Below are positions 23,399 through 31,677 of a stretch of 41,275 nucleotides of DNA, piece by piece (positions within the stretch are counted from its first letter, which is position 1; each line of letters begins with the position of its first letter). This DNA comes from an uncultured bacterium. Lineage in GTDB: Bacteria; Planctomycetota; Phycisphaerae; Phycisphaerales; SM1A02. The position numbers and the translations under genes are program-made. Below the pieces are notes generated by a model. That model had not been told where the DNA came from. It did no database searches and worked only from the letters and a program-made list of their open reading frames with translations. The DNA is taken from contig CAIXJC010000075.1 of assembly GCA_903919715.1 (NCBI GenBank), positions 98,363-139,637 on the forward strand, read 5' to 3'.

Positions 23399-25375
23399 AT
23401 GTTGAAATTTTTCCGAAAGAACGAAAAGGCATCACGTTGGATCTTGATCATCGGAATGACATTCCTGATGGTCTCGTGGTTGGTCTTTGACAAGAGCAGC
23501 TCGTTCCTGACTCAACTGCTCATCGGGCGGGCAACTTGGGCGACCACCGTCGACGGCGTGACGGTCACCGACGGCGATCGCGCTCGCTTGCAGCAGGAAA
23601 TTCGAGTGATCGGAATGCTCGGCGATCCAACGATTCGTGCGCTTGGACTGGAAAAGGATCCGATCCACTGGTACCTGCTCACACTTGAAGCGGAACGTGC
23701 GGGCTTGGTCGGCGGCGCTGCTGACGGCGAGGCACGATTGACCGCAATGGCGACTGCCAACAAGATGCCAGAACGAAATCTCCTCGCAGCTTTGTGCCGT
23801 GAAGGTGGACAGACTCCAACCGAAGTCTTCGAAACCATTGCGAAAGTCAATGGCGTAGATCGATATGTAAACCTCATCACAAGCGGACCCGCGCGTCTGT
23901 CGTCTGCACGACTCGAACAATCTGCAGCTGCGTTGTTAGCGGCGATCTCTGGCGAACTCGTCGTGCTCGATGGAGTGAAGTCCAAGGTTGAAGTCACGGC
24001 TCCAACCGAATCAGCCCTTCAAGCACAACTTGCCACATATGGCGAATTGAAAGCGGGTGAAGGAAAGTTCGGCTTTGGCTATCGCATTCCAGACCGAGTG
24101 AAGATGGAATGGATCACGGTTCCTGCCGCATCCATTTCAACGCTCGTTGAACAGAGCCCTGCGCTTTCCAATATCGAATTGCGCAAATATTGGATGGAAC
24201 ATCAGTCAGAGTTCGCCCCGTCCTCCCTCTCCACTGCGGCAGAAATGGGCACATTTGAATCTTCACGCGATGCAGTCAAAGCGAAAGTGCTCGCGGCAAC
24301 AACTTTGGAAGTGCGCAAGGAAATTTCGAAGTTCATTTCCGACCGAATGCAGTTGTCGATGCGTGGAATTCCACAGGTCAATGGCTATTACACCCTGCCT
24401 GCTGACTGGAATGCGAAGCAACTGACCTTCGCCGCACTCGCCTCAGATGTTGCTTCGCGATTCGCTATCCCAGCACCAACTATCGTGACAAATGGTGACG
24501 GTTGGACATCGCCGCAAGAAGTCACGGCGATCCCTGGCCTCGGCACTTCGACAACAACTCGTTTCGGCGCGCAACCAGTCAACGCTGGCCAACTTGTCCA
24601 AGCGCTTCGTGAGTTCGGCGGTCAGTCGACATTGATCACGCAGGCTGGTGTTGCAAGCCCCGTGCTTCAGAACGAGGGCGGCGACTTGTATGCCTTCCGC
24701 GTGACCGCTGTTGAAAAATCCAACGCTCCAGCATCCGTCGATCTCGTTCGCGATGCGCTGATTGCTGACATCAATCGTCAGAATCGTTACGAGAAATTGG
24801 CTGGTATGAAATCTGAGATTCAGCGTGAAGCGCTTGATCAAGGTCTTGGCGCGGTCGCCACGACATATGGAACAACGGTTGAGTCTTACAAAGATCTTCG
24901 CCAAGGCGAAAAGCAGTTCCTGCAATATGGGCTGAAATTCCCTGGGCAATTGCCTGTTTTGGGATCGGACGCAGCGGTTGTCAAGGCCGTCGTAGAACTT
25001 GCGATGAGCCTGCCACCGGGTCGCCAAATCACAGATCTCCCGCTTGCTGATCGAACGATCGTCATTGCGGCGCCAGAAAAACTTGCAGTCGTCGTGGTCC
25101 GAGTCGACAGCATCGTCCAGATGAACCGTGGCGAAATCCCTGCGCTCGTTACCAACCAACGATTCCGATCTGTGGTTGCATCAGACCAAGCATCAGGAAG
25201 TCCACAAGATCTGTTTACTCGTGAAGCGCTCGTCGCCCGCAACGGATTCGTACTTGCGAACCCTGCGAAGGAAAAGGATGCGGACGGGAACATGCCGACG
25301 ACTCCAATTCCGACACCAGCAGCTCCTGGAAAGCCAATCGTTGTTCCAGCCATGCCCGCCAAGGCCGGTCAATGA
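23399..25375 (+). CDS. Membrane-anchored SurA/PpiD-like chaperone
   Basis: 658 residues with AGGAG 10 bases before ATG. A cytoplasmic tail ('MLKFFRKNEKASRW') and one transmembrane segment ('ILIIGMTFLMVSWLVF') resemble PpiD and planctomycete SurA_N proteins. The periplasmic part begins with a SurA-N-like helix bundle ('TVDGVTVTDGDRARLQQEI', 'TLEAERAGLVGGAADGEARL'), then 'VKMEWITVPAASISTL', and a long helical region near residue 460 ('SVDLVRDALIADINRQNRYE'). I see no clear parvulin rotamase core, so chaperone activity is more likely than isomerase activity. The tail is a Pro/Ala-rich linker ('PTTPIPTPAAPGKP'). The gene overlaps the next by ATGA (25372-25375) and has the rpsD terminator upstream, so it is probably the first gene of its own two-gene unit. 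The Skp-like pair would act on the same outer-membrane clients. Confidence 0.78.
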   Translation: MLKFFRKNEKASRWILIIGMTFLMVSWLVFDKSSSFLTQLLIGRATWATTVDGVTVTDGDRARLQQEIRVIGMLGDPTIRALGLEKDPIHWYLLTLEAERAGLVGGAADGEARLTAMATANKMPERNLLAALCREGGQTPTEVFETIAKVNGVDRYVNLITSGPARLSSARLEQSAAALLAAISGELVVLDGVKSKVEVTAPTESALQAQLATYGELKAGEGKFGFGYRIPDRVKMEWITVPAASISTLVEQSPALSNIELRKYWMEHQSEFAPSSLSTAAEMGTFESSRDAVKAKVLAATTLEVRKEISKFISDRMQLSMRGIPQVNGYYTLPADWNAKQLTFAALASDVASRFAIPAPTIVTNGDGWTSPQEVTAIPGLGTSTTTRFGAQPVNAGQLVQALREFGGQSTLITQAGVASPVLQNEGGDLYAFRVTAVEKSNAPASVDLVRDALIADINRQNRYEKLAGMKSEIQREALDQGLGAVATTYGTTVESYKDLRQGEKQFLQYGLKFPGQLPVLGSDAAVVKAVVELAMSLPPGRQITDLPLADRTIVIAAPEKLAVVVVRVDSIVQMNRGEIPALVTNQRFRSVVASDQASGSPQDLFTREALVARNGFVLANPAKEKDADGNMPTTPIPTPAAPGKPIVVPAMPAKAGQ

Positions 25376-25839
25376 GCGATCCGCTTCCCACGATTGCGTA
25401 CGACCTCTTCGCGAAGATCGATTTTCGCGTGGCGACCGTCCTCAGCGCGGAAGCGCATCCCAACGCGGACAAACTGCTGAAGATTCGTCTTGATGATGGA
25501 ACTCCAGAAGGTCGTCAAGTCTGCGCAGGAATCAAGGCGTGGTATGACCCATCCACGCTCGTTGGCAAGCAAGTGATCATCGTTGCCAACTTGGAACCGC
25601 GTCAATTGCGCGGAGAAATCAGCGCCGGAATGATCCTTGCTGCGAGTGACTTGAAGGAACTTGCTGTTGTAACGCCTGACATTGCGGCGGTTGTGGCTGG
25701 GACAGATGGCCAAACACCAGCAGTTGCATCGACAGCAGTGCCTGCAGCAGCCCCAGCAGCGAAGGCTGGGCCTGAAGATCGCAACGTTGTTCTGCTGACG
25801 GTTGAGAAGCCAGTCAAAGCTGGCTCCAAAGTCAGCTGA
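25372..25839 (+). CDS. tRNA-binding OB-fold protein (MetRS beta-like/CsaA-type)
   Basis: 155 residues. The OB-fold tRNA-binding domain is evident: 'DLFAKIDFRVATVLSAEAH', 'PNADKLLKIRLDDGTPEGR', 'QVCAGIKAWYDPSTLVGK', 'VIIVANLEPRQLRGEISAGM' and 'ILAASD'. It resembles the C-terminal (beta) domain of methionyl-tRNA synthetase or stand-alone Trbp111/CsaA proteins. An Ala/Pro-rich linker ('ASTAVPAAAPAAKAG') and a short end ('VVLLTVEKPVKAGSKV') follow. Stand-alone copies bind tRNA or assist protein export or folding; in a MetRS lacking this domain, it can act in trans. It overlaps the SurA-like gene by 4 bases, which would fit an export role, but that is inference. Confidence 0.88.
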   Translation: MSDPLPTIAYDLFAKIDFRVATVLSAEAHPNADKLLKIRLDDGTPEGRQVCAGIKAWYDPSTLVGKQVIIVANLEPRQLRGEISAGMILAASDLKELAVVTPDIAAVVAGTDGQTPAVASTAVPAAAPAAKAGPEDRNVVLLTVEKPVKAGSKVS

Positions 25840-25865
25840 GTTTCGAGCCGACTGAGTTTCGAGCC
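25836..25865 (+). repeat. 14-bp direct repeat after the OB-fold gene
   Basis: CTGAGTTTCGAGCC occurs at 25836-25849 and 25852-25865. The first copy spans the stop codon of the OB-fold gene, so the repeat probably arose by duplication of the gene end. Confidence 0.7.
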
Positions 25866-25893
25866 AGCCCCAAATAACAAATCTCAACAGCGG

Positions 25894-28782
25894 TTATACC
25901 CCGACCGCAAGCGCGTCACGGTCGCTCAGCGCCCCGCCGTCGGATCGAACACGCACCGTGCCGTCGCGGCGCCATGAACGGTCGCACCGACTTGCGCCGC
26001 CATCTTGGCGAAGGTCTCGAACAACAACACTCGTCGCGGTACGGTCGAGCGTCACTTGCGAGACGCCGCACAAGTCGGCAAGTTCTGGCAAGAATGGCAC
26101 GAGCGCTGCGTGTGGATCTGGAATCACCACGGCCGCGTCGAGTGGATTGTCGATGCCAGTTGCCTTGGCGACTTCGAGCGCCTTGGAGACACCAGCGCAC
26201 GCGGTCATCACATCGTTCCAGCGCGGATCGCAGGTGGCTTTCACGCCATAATGAGTCTGCGTAAAAAGGACTGGCGCATTTTCGCCCGCGTGATCACCGC
26301 GTAGTGATGTCCATGCTTCTTCTGCGGTGTGGGGAAGGATCGGCGCGAGCAATCGGCAGAGCACTTCCATCGTCACGCGCGCGGCTGCTTGCGTGGTGCG
26401 CCGCCGAGGACTATTCGCAGCGTCGCAGTACAAACGGTCTTTCGCGGCGGCACAGAAAATCGCCGAGAGCGTCTCGTTGCAGAAATTGAAAATCGCGAGA
26501 TGAACCTTGCGAAAGTCATATGCGGCATATCCCGCCCGAGCTTCGGCTTCAAGCAATGCCAGTTCTCCCATCAACCATCCGCAGAGAGATTCTGGCGGTG
26601 CGCCAAGCGCGAGTGCGCGAACTTCTTCGTCGCTCCACGCCGGTGCATCGAAGAGATTCGACAGCAGAAATCGCAGCGTATTTCGCACTTTTCGGTACGA
26701 ATCACCTGCCACCTTGAAGTAATCCAAGTCGATTCGAATGTCGCCGTCGTATGCCACGCCAGAGACCCACCAGCGTGCGACCTCGGCGCCGTAATCCTTC
26801 AGCAGCGTGTCGACTTCTAATGCGTTGCCCAAACTCTTACTCATCTTGCGACCATCTTTGTCGACTAAGAATCCGTGAGTGACGAGCGCATCAAATGGCG
26901 GCTTGCCGGTCACGCCAAGCGCAGGCAGCAGAGATAACTGAAACCATCCTCGGTGTTGATCGGAACCTTCCAAATAGAGCGAGCTTGGAAATCCAACGCC
27001 GCGCTGTTGCATGACCGAATGCCACGACGATCCTGCTTCAAACCAGACGTCGAATATGTCTTGCATCTTTGTCAGCGAAGCGATGTCCAAACCCTTGGGC
27101 GCATCAGAATCTTTCGATGCGTCATATGCGGCGAGTAATTCTGCTGGCGGCAGCGTGAACCACGCATCGCTGCCTTTGGTCTTGACGCACTGCGCGATCG
27201 CGCGCACGCTGGCGGCTGTCATGAAGACGCTTCCATCTGCTTGATGGAATGCGGGAATGGGAAGTCCCCACGATCTCTGACGGCTGATGCACCAATCAGG
27301 CCTGCTTTCAAGCATTCCGCGAAGTCGATTGCGCCCCCACTCTGGGAAAAACTTGACTGTTTTGTTGACTGCTTCAAGCGCCATCGCGCGGAGCGACGTG
27401 GCTGCGGCTGAACCAGTGGCTGGGCTTGAACCAGTGGCTGCGCTCGCGCCAGTAGGAGTTCCTGCAGCTCGATCGACTCCGATGAACCACTGTTCGGTCG
27501 CGCGAAAAATTACTGGCGTGCGACTGCGCCAATCATGTGGATACGAATGAGTGAATTGCAGCGCATGTACCAAGTGACCACTCGTGCGCAAATGTTCGAT
27601 GACCAATGCATTGCCATCCCAAACGACTTTACCTTGCAGCCACTGCGGAGCAGTCTCGTCGAATGTTCCGTCATCACGAACGGGGCAATAAATTTCTAGA
27701 CCTTCTCGCAGACCCGTGCGGTAATCATCATCGCCGTGACCTGGAGCAGTGTGCACCAATCCAGTTCCATCTTCCATCGTGACATATTCCGCAGCGACGA
27801 TGCGACTGGTTCGGTCGCAGAATGGATGGCGATATTCAAGACCCACAAGCGCAGATCCGAGGGCTTCTGCTTTCTTGCTGACCGCAGTCGCGCCAACAAC
27901 AGTGACCACTTTGTCGAGCATTTCTGCTGCGACGATTGTCAGTGCGCCATCCATTTCGACGAGCGCGTATTGATGCCTTGGATGCACGGCAATTGCGAGA
28001 TTTGCAGGCAAAGTCCATGGAGTAGTCGTCCAAATCATGAACGATGGTTTGCATTCGCACTCGACGCCGAAGGCTGCGTCCACTTTCGATGTGTCCGCGG
28101 CTTCGAAGTCAACATAGATCGAAGGATCGACGCGATCTTCATATTCCAACTCCGCCTCTGCAAGCGCGGTCCGATTTGCGATCGACCAGTGCACAGGTTT
28201 CAATTGGCGAAAGACATATCCCTTTTCCAAGAGACCTGCGAAAACTTCCAGCGTGCCAGCTTCATATTCAGGCTGCATCGTGAAATATGGATTCTCATAA
28301 TCCGCCAGCGTCAAGAGTCGCTGCATTTGTGCGGCTTGCGTCTTGATGAACTTCGCTGCGTATGTCGCACACTCGCGGCGAATCGCCATGCGCCGATGTT
28401 CGTCGGAAAGCGTTTCGAGTTTCGCGGCCTTGCCGCTCTCGACCAAGCCAGTCATGACGCGATGTTCGATCGGAAGTCCGTGACAATCCCATCCAGGAAC
28501 ATAATGACATCCGCGACCTTCCATGATCGCGCTGCGCACAACAAGGTCTTTCAATACTTTGTTCAAGAGATGGCCGACATGGATCGAACCATTTGCATAC
28601 GGCGGCCCATCGTGAAAAACAAACTTCGGCGCGTTCACGCGTGATGCAGTAATCGCAGCAGCAACACCCTGCTTCTGCCAGCGGGCAAGTGTCGCAGGCT
28701 CCGCTTGGGCGAGATTCGCCTTCATCGGAAATGCAGTCTTGGGAAGATTCAGAGTGGTCTTGTAATCGCGTGTGTCGCTCAT
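25894..28782 (-). CDS. ileS: Isoleucyl-tRNA synthetase
   Basis: 962 residues from ATG at 28782 ('MSDTRDYKTTLNLPKTAFP'); the frame to 28887 is a non-homologous extension. Class I signatures: 'PYANGSIHVGHLLNKVLKD' (HIGH-type, HVGH), 'WDCHGLPIEH' and 'DGRKMSKSLGNAL' (KMSKS). The editing domain has 'WTTTPWTLPANLAIAVHP' and 'HTAPGHGDDDYRTG'. Two departures from the family are visible. A low-complexity Ala/Ser/Gly/Thr insert ('GASAATGSSPATGSAAATS') lies before 'RPDWCISRQRSWGLPIP'. The C-terminal zinc-finger region, normally two Cys-x2-Cys pairs, keeps only 'SRCDRSWRRDGTV' with a single Cys. It is a lone minus-strand gene with no T-box-like leader. Confidence 0.97.
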   Translation of the reverse strand: MSDTRDYKTTLNLPKTAFPMKANLAQAEPATLARWQKQGVAAAITASRVNAPKFVFHDGPPYANGSIHVGHLLNKVLKDLVVRSAIMEGRGCHYVPGWDCHGLPIEHRVMTGLVESGKAAKLETLSDEHRRMAIRRECATYAAKFIKTQAAQMQRLLTLADYENPYFTMQPEYEAGTLEVFAGLLEKGYVFRQLKPVHWSIANRTALAEAELEYEDRVDPSIYVDFEAADTSKVDAAFGVECECKPSFMIWTTTPWTLPANLAIAVHPRHQYALVEMDGALTIVAAEMLDKVVTVVGATAVSKKAEALGSALVGLEYRHPFCDRTSRIVAAEYVTMEDGTGLVHTAPGHGDDDYRTGLREGLEIYCPVRDDGTFDETAPQWLQGKVVWDGNALVIEHLRTSGHLVHALQFTHSYPHDWRSRTPVIFRATEQWFIGVDRAAGTPTGASAATGSSPATGSAAATSLRAMALEAVNKTVKFFPEWGRNRLRGMLESRPDWCISRQRSWGLPIPAFHQADGSVFMTAASVRAIAQCVKTKGSDAWFTLPPAELLAAYDASKDSDAPKGLDIASLTKMQDIFDVWFEAGSSWHSVMQQRGVGFPSSLYLEGSDQHRGWFQLSLLPALGVTGKPPFDALVTHGFLVDKDGRKMSKSLGNALEVDTLLKDYGAEVARWWVSGVAYDGDIRIDLDYFKVAGDSYRKVRNTLRFLLSNLFDAPAWSDEEVRALALGAPPESLCGWLMGELALLEAEARAGYAAYDFRKVHLAIFNFCNETLSAIFCAAAKDRLYCDAANSPRRRTTQAAARVTMEVLCRLLAPILPHTAEEAWTSLRGDHAGENAPVLFTQTHYGVKATCDPRWNDVMTACAGVSKALEVAKATGIDNPLDAAVVIPDPHAALVPFLPELADLCGVSQVTLDRTATSVVVRDLRQDGGASRCDRSWRRDGTVRVRSDGGALSDRDALAVGV
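27397..27475 (-). repeat. 18-bp-period repeat encoding a low-complexity insert in ileS
   Basis: TGAACCAGTGGCTG (plus strand) occurs at 27409-27422 and 27427-27440, with a degenerate third unit by 27453. It codes for the Ala-Thr-Gly-Ser type insert of IleRS, close to the active-site segment 'RPDWCISRQRSWG'. Confidence 0.7.
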
Positions 28783-29142
28783 TGTTATGTTTGGGAGTGT
28801 AATGGAGTGGGTGGAGAGGTCGCAGAAGTGCAATGAGCGCAGAATTTGGCTTGCCTGATAAACAAATAATTGCAACTTCAGCAACAATAATGCTATGGAT
28901 GGTTGGACTCGTGCTCATTGACGTCGGCTTCTTGCTGACTGATGGCATTTGCTTCCGCACGAGTGCCCAATGGATGGAACGCGCTCAAAAAATTATAGAT
29001 AATTCTCGGTTTTATTGCGCAAATGCGGTTTTGGGAGATACTGTGCGCGAGGATGTTTCTGGGGGTTCCGCGTGGATTCCCTGGGAAAACTCTTGCGTGC
29101 TCTAGACGCTCGCGCAGTTACGGCTTTGTAGACAACGCACTT
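28783..29142. other. Gene-free divergent intergenic region between ileS and the secreted-protein gene
   Basis: 360 bases. A 90-codon open frame at 28833-29105 (plus) contains a hydrophobic stretch but uses AT-ending codons unlike neighbours and has no clear ribosome site, so I do not call it. Weak -10-like strings TATAGA (28994-28999) and GATAAT (28998-29003) could serve the secreted-protein gene, with poor -35 matches. The string GAGTGC...ATGGAACGCGCTC at 28961-28983 resembles the palindrome after lpxA. Confidence 0.4.
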
Positions 29143-29265
29143 ATGAAATCTATTCCTTCTATCGTCTTTGTTTGCGCCTCTCGCAATGGCTGGAACGTTC
29201 GGCGCGCTGCGTGCTTTGTCGCTGTTGCACTTGCGCTGAATGCGACCAATGCCGCCAGTGCCTAA
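29143..29265 (+). pseudogene. Signal-peptide segment cut from its protein by an in-frame TAA
   Basis: ATG at 29143 begins 40 codons: 'MKSIPSIVFVCASRNGWNVR', then 'AACFVAVALALNATNAASA', a typical export signal with an Ala-x-Ala end. TAA follows at 29263-29265, and the same frame continues directly as 'VIPSGPVRAWGDNDQGQC', an RCC1-like repeat that normally follows such a signal. The stop therefore sits at the expected cleavage site. Without this segment, the downstream protein cannot be exported. Either the gene is dead, the stop is suppressed, or the base call is wrong. Confidence 0.72.
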
Positions 29266-30210
29266 GTGATTCCCAGTGGACCCGTGCGCGCATGGGGAGA
29301 CAACGATCAAGGCCAATGCACTATCCCAAGCGACCTTGGGCCTTGCACGCAAATCGCGGGAGGTAGCGACAACACCATCGCAATCCAAATCATTGATTGT
29401 GATGCCAATGGCATTCCAGATGCAACTGAAATGGCTGGCAATGATTGCAATGGCAACGGCATTCATGATGCGTGCGAAATTACGGCTGGATTGCTGGAAG
29501 ATTGCAATGACAACGGGCTTGCAGACACATGCGAGAAATCGCAAGTGCTGGACTTCACATCCACACAAATGGGACCAATCGGTGCGGGATCACCCAAGTT
29601 GTGGACCATTCCAAATGTTGCCCACGCATCAACTGATGTTCAGCTTCACGTGCTCGCACGAGGAGATTTCGATAGTCCATTCGAGACACTCACCGTCAAG
29701 ATCGACACGGTCTATACGCAGGTTCTTTTGGGAAACACAGGTTCTGGAACTCAATGCAATGTGCGCGAGGGATTGGTTACTGTTCCTATGAACTTGTTCA
29801 ACGGCGGAATCTTGCCGAATGGCTCTGTCATCTTGAGATTTGAAGGGTCTATCGCAGTCGATCCAAATGCATGCCCACAAGGGTCGTGGGTCGAGGCGAC
29901 ACTGGAGTACGTCGCCAGCACGAGTGCGGATTGCAATGCCAACGGATTGCTGGACACATGCGAGATTGCGGCAGGGCTTGGAGCGGATGCCAACCACAAT
30001 GGTCAATTGGATGAATGCGAAGATCCGATCATCGCCTGCCCTGGTGATTTCAATCTCGACCATAACGTCAATGGCGCGGACATGGGAATGCTGTTGGCAG
30101 CGTGGGGTCCAAACGCGCCACCAGCGATCGACCTCAACGCTGATGGATCCATCGGCGGCACAGATCTTGCGATAATGCTTGGGGCTTGGGGACCTTGCCA
30201 AGAAAATTAG
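29266..30210 (+). CDS. Calcium-binding extracellular protein, RCC1-like start and dockerin-like end
   Basis: 314 residues if initiated at GTG 29266, which directly follows the TAA of the signal segment; probably the body of an interrupted gene. It opens with one RCC1-type repeat ('AWGDNDQGQCTIPSDLGP'). Then come Asp/Asn/Cys loops of the form D-C-N-x-N-G-x-x-D-x-C-E ('DCDANGIPD', 'DCNGNGIHDACEI', 'DCNDNGLADTCE'), a ~120-residue beta domain ('HVLARGDFDSPFETLTVKID' and 'EGLVTVPMNLFNGGILPNG'), two more loops, and a Cys-Pro-bounded dockerin-like tail ('DFNLDHNVNGADMGMLLAAW' and 'DLNADGSIGGTDLAIMLGAW'). Each loop resembles an EF-hand or thrombospondin type 3 calcium site. Extracellular, if it is made and exported. 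Confidence 0.75.
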   Translation: MIPSGPVRAWGDNDQGQCTIPSDLGPCTQIAGGSDNTIAIQIIDCDANGIPDATEMAGNDCNGNGIHDACEITAGLLEDCNDNGLADTCEKSQVLDFTSTQMGPIGAGSPKLWTIPNVAHASTDVQLHVLARGDFDSPFETLTVKIDTVYTQVLLGNTGSGTQCNVREGLVTVPMNLFNGGILPNGSVILRFEGSIAVDPNACPQGSWVEATLEYVASTSADCNANGLLDTCEIAAGLGADANHNGQLDECEDPIIACPGDFNLDHNVNGADMGMLLAAWGPNAPPAIDLNADGSIGGTDLAIMLGAWGPCQEN

Positions 30211-30264
30211 GAATAGAAAATCGACAAACAGGAATTCATCCCCCGCGACTTTCGCCCAACCTGA

Positions 30265-31413
30265 TCACTTCGCCGCAAATCGGCGGGCAGCCCAGACCAA
30301 GATCAATGCCTGCGCGATCAGTCCAAGTACGACTGCACCCGATGCCAACCATCTGAATTCAGAAAGACTGTCGAGCGATTTCAGCGAACGAAGATTCTGA
30401 AGTTCCGTCACCATTTCAAGATTCTTAAGCGCATCCAAGTTCTTGAGCGCATCGAGAGCCTTCAGCGACTCCAAATTCTTCAGCGCTTCCATGTATTTGA
30501 GCGCTTCCAAATTCCTCATGGCATCGAGCCCCTTGAGCGCATCAAGCGACTTGAGTTGCTGCAAACCTTGCAGTGCTTGAAGTTCTTTCAAATCCTTCAT
30601 CTGCACAGACATGGTGGAGAATTCCGCTTGGATTTTCTGAAAGGAAGGATCATTGAGCGTCGCAACGAGCGCGCGCCTCAAACGAAACTCCATCGCCAGA
30701 GGCAACTGCGCGAAAACAGCTCCACCTTCTTGCGCGGCAAGTCGCAGCGCATGGATTTCGCCCAGCCCGCGCTCGAGCACTCCATTGTCATCAAACTGAA
30801 CAAATGAAGAATCGATCTGAATGCTCCTTGGCATTTTGAATCTTGTCGCAAGCATTTCATTCACTGTCAGCAATGCTGCCAATGGGGTCTTGTCCTTTGA
30901 CTCCGATCGGGTTGTAACAGAACGAACCTCTGAGATCACCTCGGGTGTCAGCCACTTCTCTCCAAGGATGAACAAGTCTGCTTCGATCGCATCGAGTGTT
31001 GCGATCATCGGCCGAAGCGAGGGATAGGGTCCAGAATCGGCGGCGCTTGCAAGTGCATTTCGAATCGACTCGCCAGTAATCAACAGGTTGGTCAATCCAA
31101 CCCGCGGATCTGGAGCTGACACTTGCATTGCGGCAAAAATTCCTGCGGCCGCCGCGATATCAAGCAATGTTTCACGTGTCTGCACATCGGAAATCTGCGC
31201 GAGCGCGGTATTGCAATCCAACGGTAAGACCACAGAAATCTGCCGAACGAGCGGCGCCATTTCGGCCCGCAGTTGATCGAACTTGACCTGTTGCTCCATG
31301 TACGTGCGCTGCTCAGTATTTGGCGTCGCATCGCTTTGCCCCATTTTTTGCGGCACGCATCCGAAAAACCCAAGTGCTGGAATGATGACGCCTGCAAGAA
31401 GAGTTGTTCGCAT
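30265..31413 (-). CDS. Putative lipoprotein with leucine-every-third-residue helix and C-terminal membrane anchor
   Basis: 382 residues from ATG at 31413, chosen because it puts 'LLAGVIIPALGFFGC' at the N-terminus as a lipoprotein signal; the longer frame starts at 31458. The middle region is helical, with 'QLRAEMAPLVRQISVVLPLD' and 'LATRFKMPRSIQIDSSFVQF'. Residues ~275-350 repeat the triad L-x-x almost without break (23 Leu in 26 positions; 'LKALDALKNLDALKNLE' is typical), rich in Lys, Asp and Glu between. A transmembrane segment ('WLASGAVVLGLIAQALILVW') and a short basic tail end the chain. Both ends could thus be membrane-bound. I do not recognise a family. It follows the small 31484 gene and DUF1444 on the same strand. 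Confidence 0.75.
   Translation of the reverse strand: MRTTLLAGVIIPALGFFGCVPQKMGQSDATPNTEQRTYMEQQVKFDQLRAEMAPLVRQISVVLPLDCNTALAQISDVQTRETLLDIAAAAGIFAAMQVSAPDPRVGLTNLLITGESIRNALASAADSGPYPSLRPMIATLDAIEADLFILGEKWLTPEVISEVRSVTTRSESKDKTPLAALLTVNEMLATRFKMPRSIQIDSSFVQFDDNGVLERGLGEIHALRLAAQEGGAVFAQLPLAMEFRLRRALVATLNDPSFQKIQAEFSTMSVQMKDLKELQALQGLQQLKSLDALKGLDAMRNLEALKYMEALKNLESLKALDALKNLDALKNLEMVTELQNLRSLKSLDSLSEFRWLASGAVVLGLIAQALILVWAARRFAAK
30364..30591 (-). repeat. Degenerate 9/18-bp repeat array encoding (Leu-x-x)n
   Basis: About 25 consecutive nine-base units, often pairing into 18-base blocks on the plus strand such as 'AGCGCATCGAGAGCCTTC', code for the Leu triads of the lipoprotein at 30265-31413. 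Variation is mostly at codon third positions and the x residues, so the array looks old and selected rather than freshly amplified. Confidence 0.75.
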
Positions 31414-31483
31414 CAACTCATCGTACGAAAAGTCGGCTGCATAAACAGCGCGAGACATTTGCCGATGCGTTTGATTGCGACGC

Positions 31484-31663
31484 CTACTCAGGCTTCGGAT
31501 CGCCAGGCTTCACAACTTCATCCAGATATTTCTGAAAGTCAGCCATGTGATAGGAGATGAAACAGAACGCATGATGCAATGCAAACCACTCGATATCGGT
31601 GGGATCCTTGGAAAGATCATTGCGCTGACGATTCAACTCGGCGAGGATTGGTTCAACTTTCAT
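31484..31663 (-). CDS. Small protein of 59 residues, unknown function
   Basis: ATG at 31663, TAG at 31484-31486. It reads 'MKVEPILAELNRQRNDLSKD', 'PTDIEWFALHHAFCFISYHM', 'ADFQKYLDEVVKPGDPKPE'. The composition is a natural-looking soluble helical protein with a Trp, paired His and a Cys in the middle and a Pro-rich charged end, and its codons match neighbours. It starts 14 bases after the DUF1444 stop on the same strand and precedes the leucine-triad lipoprotein by 70 bases, so it is probably in that operon. No clear Shine-Dalgarno is seen; coupling to DUF1444 translation may serve. I do not recognise a family. Confidence 0.62.
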   Translation of the reverse strand: MKVEPILAELNRQRNDLSKDPTDIEWFALHHAFCFISYHMADFQKYLDEVVKPGDPKPE

Positions 31664-31677
31664 ATCAGCGAAGGTTA

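Noticed and set aside
27736..28644. 302-codon plus-strand frame opposite ileS
   Set aside because: Antisense shadow of a clearly conserved gene. Its translation is rich in Cys, His and Arg and has no domain.
28783..28900. T-box or other tRNA-sensing leader upstream of ileS
   Set aside because: No TGGNACC-like antiterminator box or terminator hairpin is visible before the ATG.
28833..29105. 90-codon plus-strand frame with a hydrophobic stretch
   Set aside because: AT-ending codons unlike neighbours, no convincing ribosome site and no recognisable domain; it fits an AT-rich divergent intergenic region better.
30364..30591. Pentapeptide-repeat or leucine-zipper interpretation of the Leu array
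   Set aside because: The period is 3, not 5 or 7, and the A(D/N)LxX pattern is absent.
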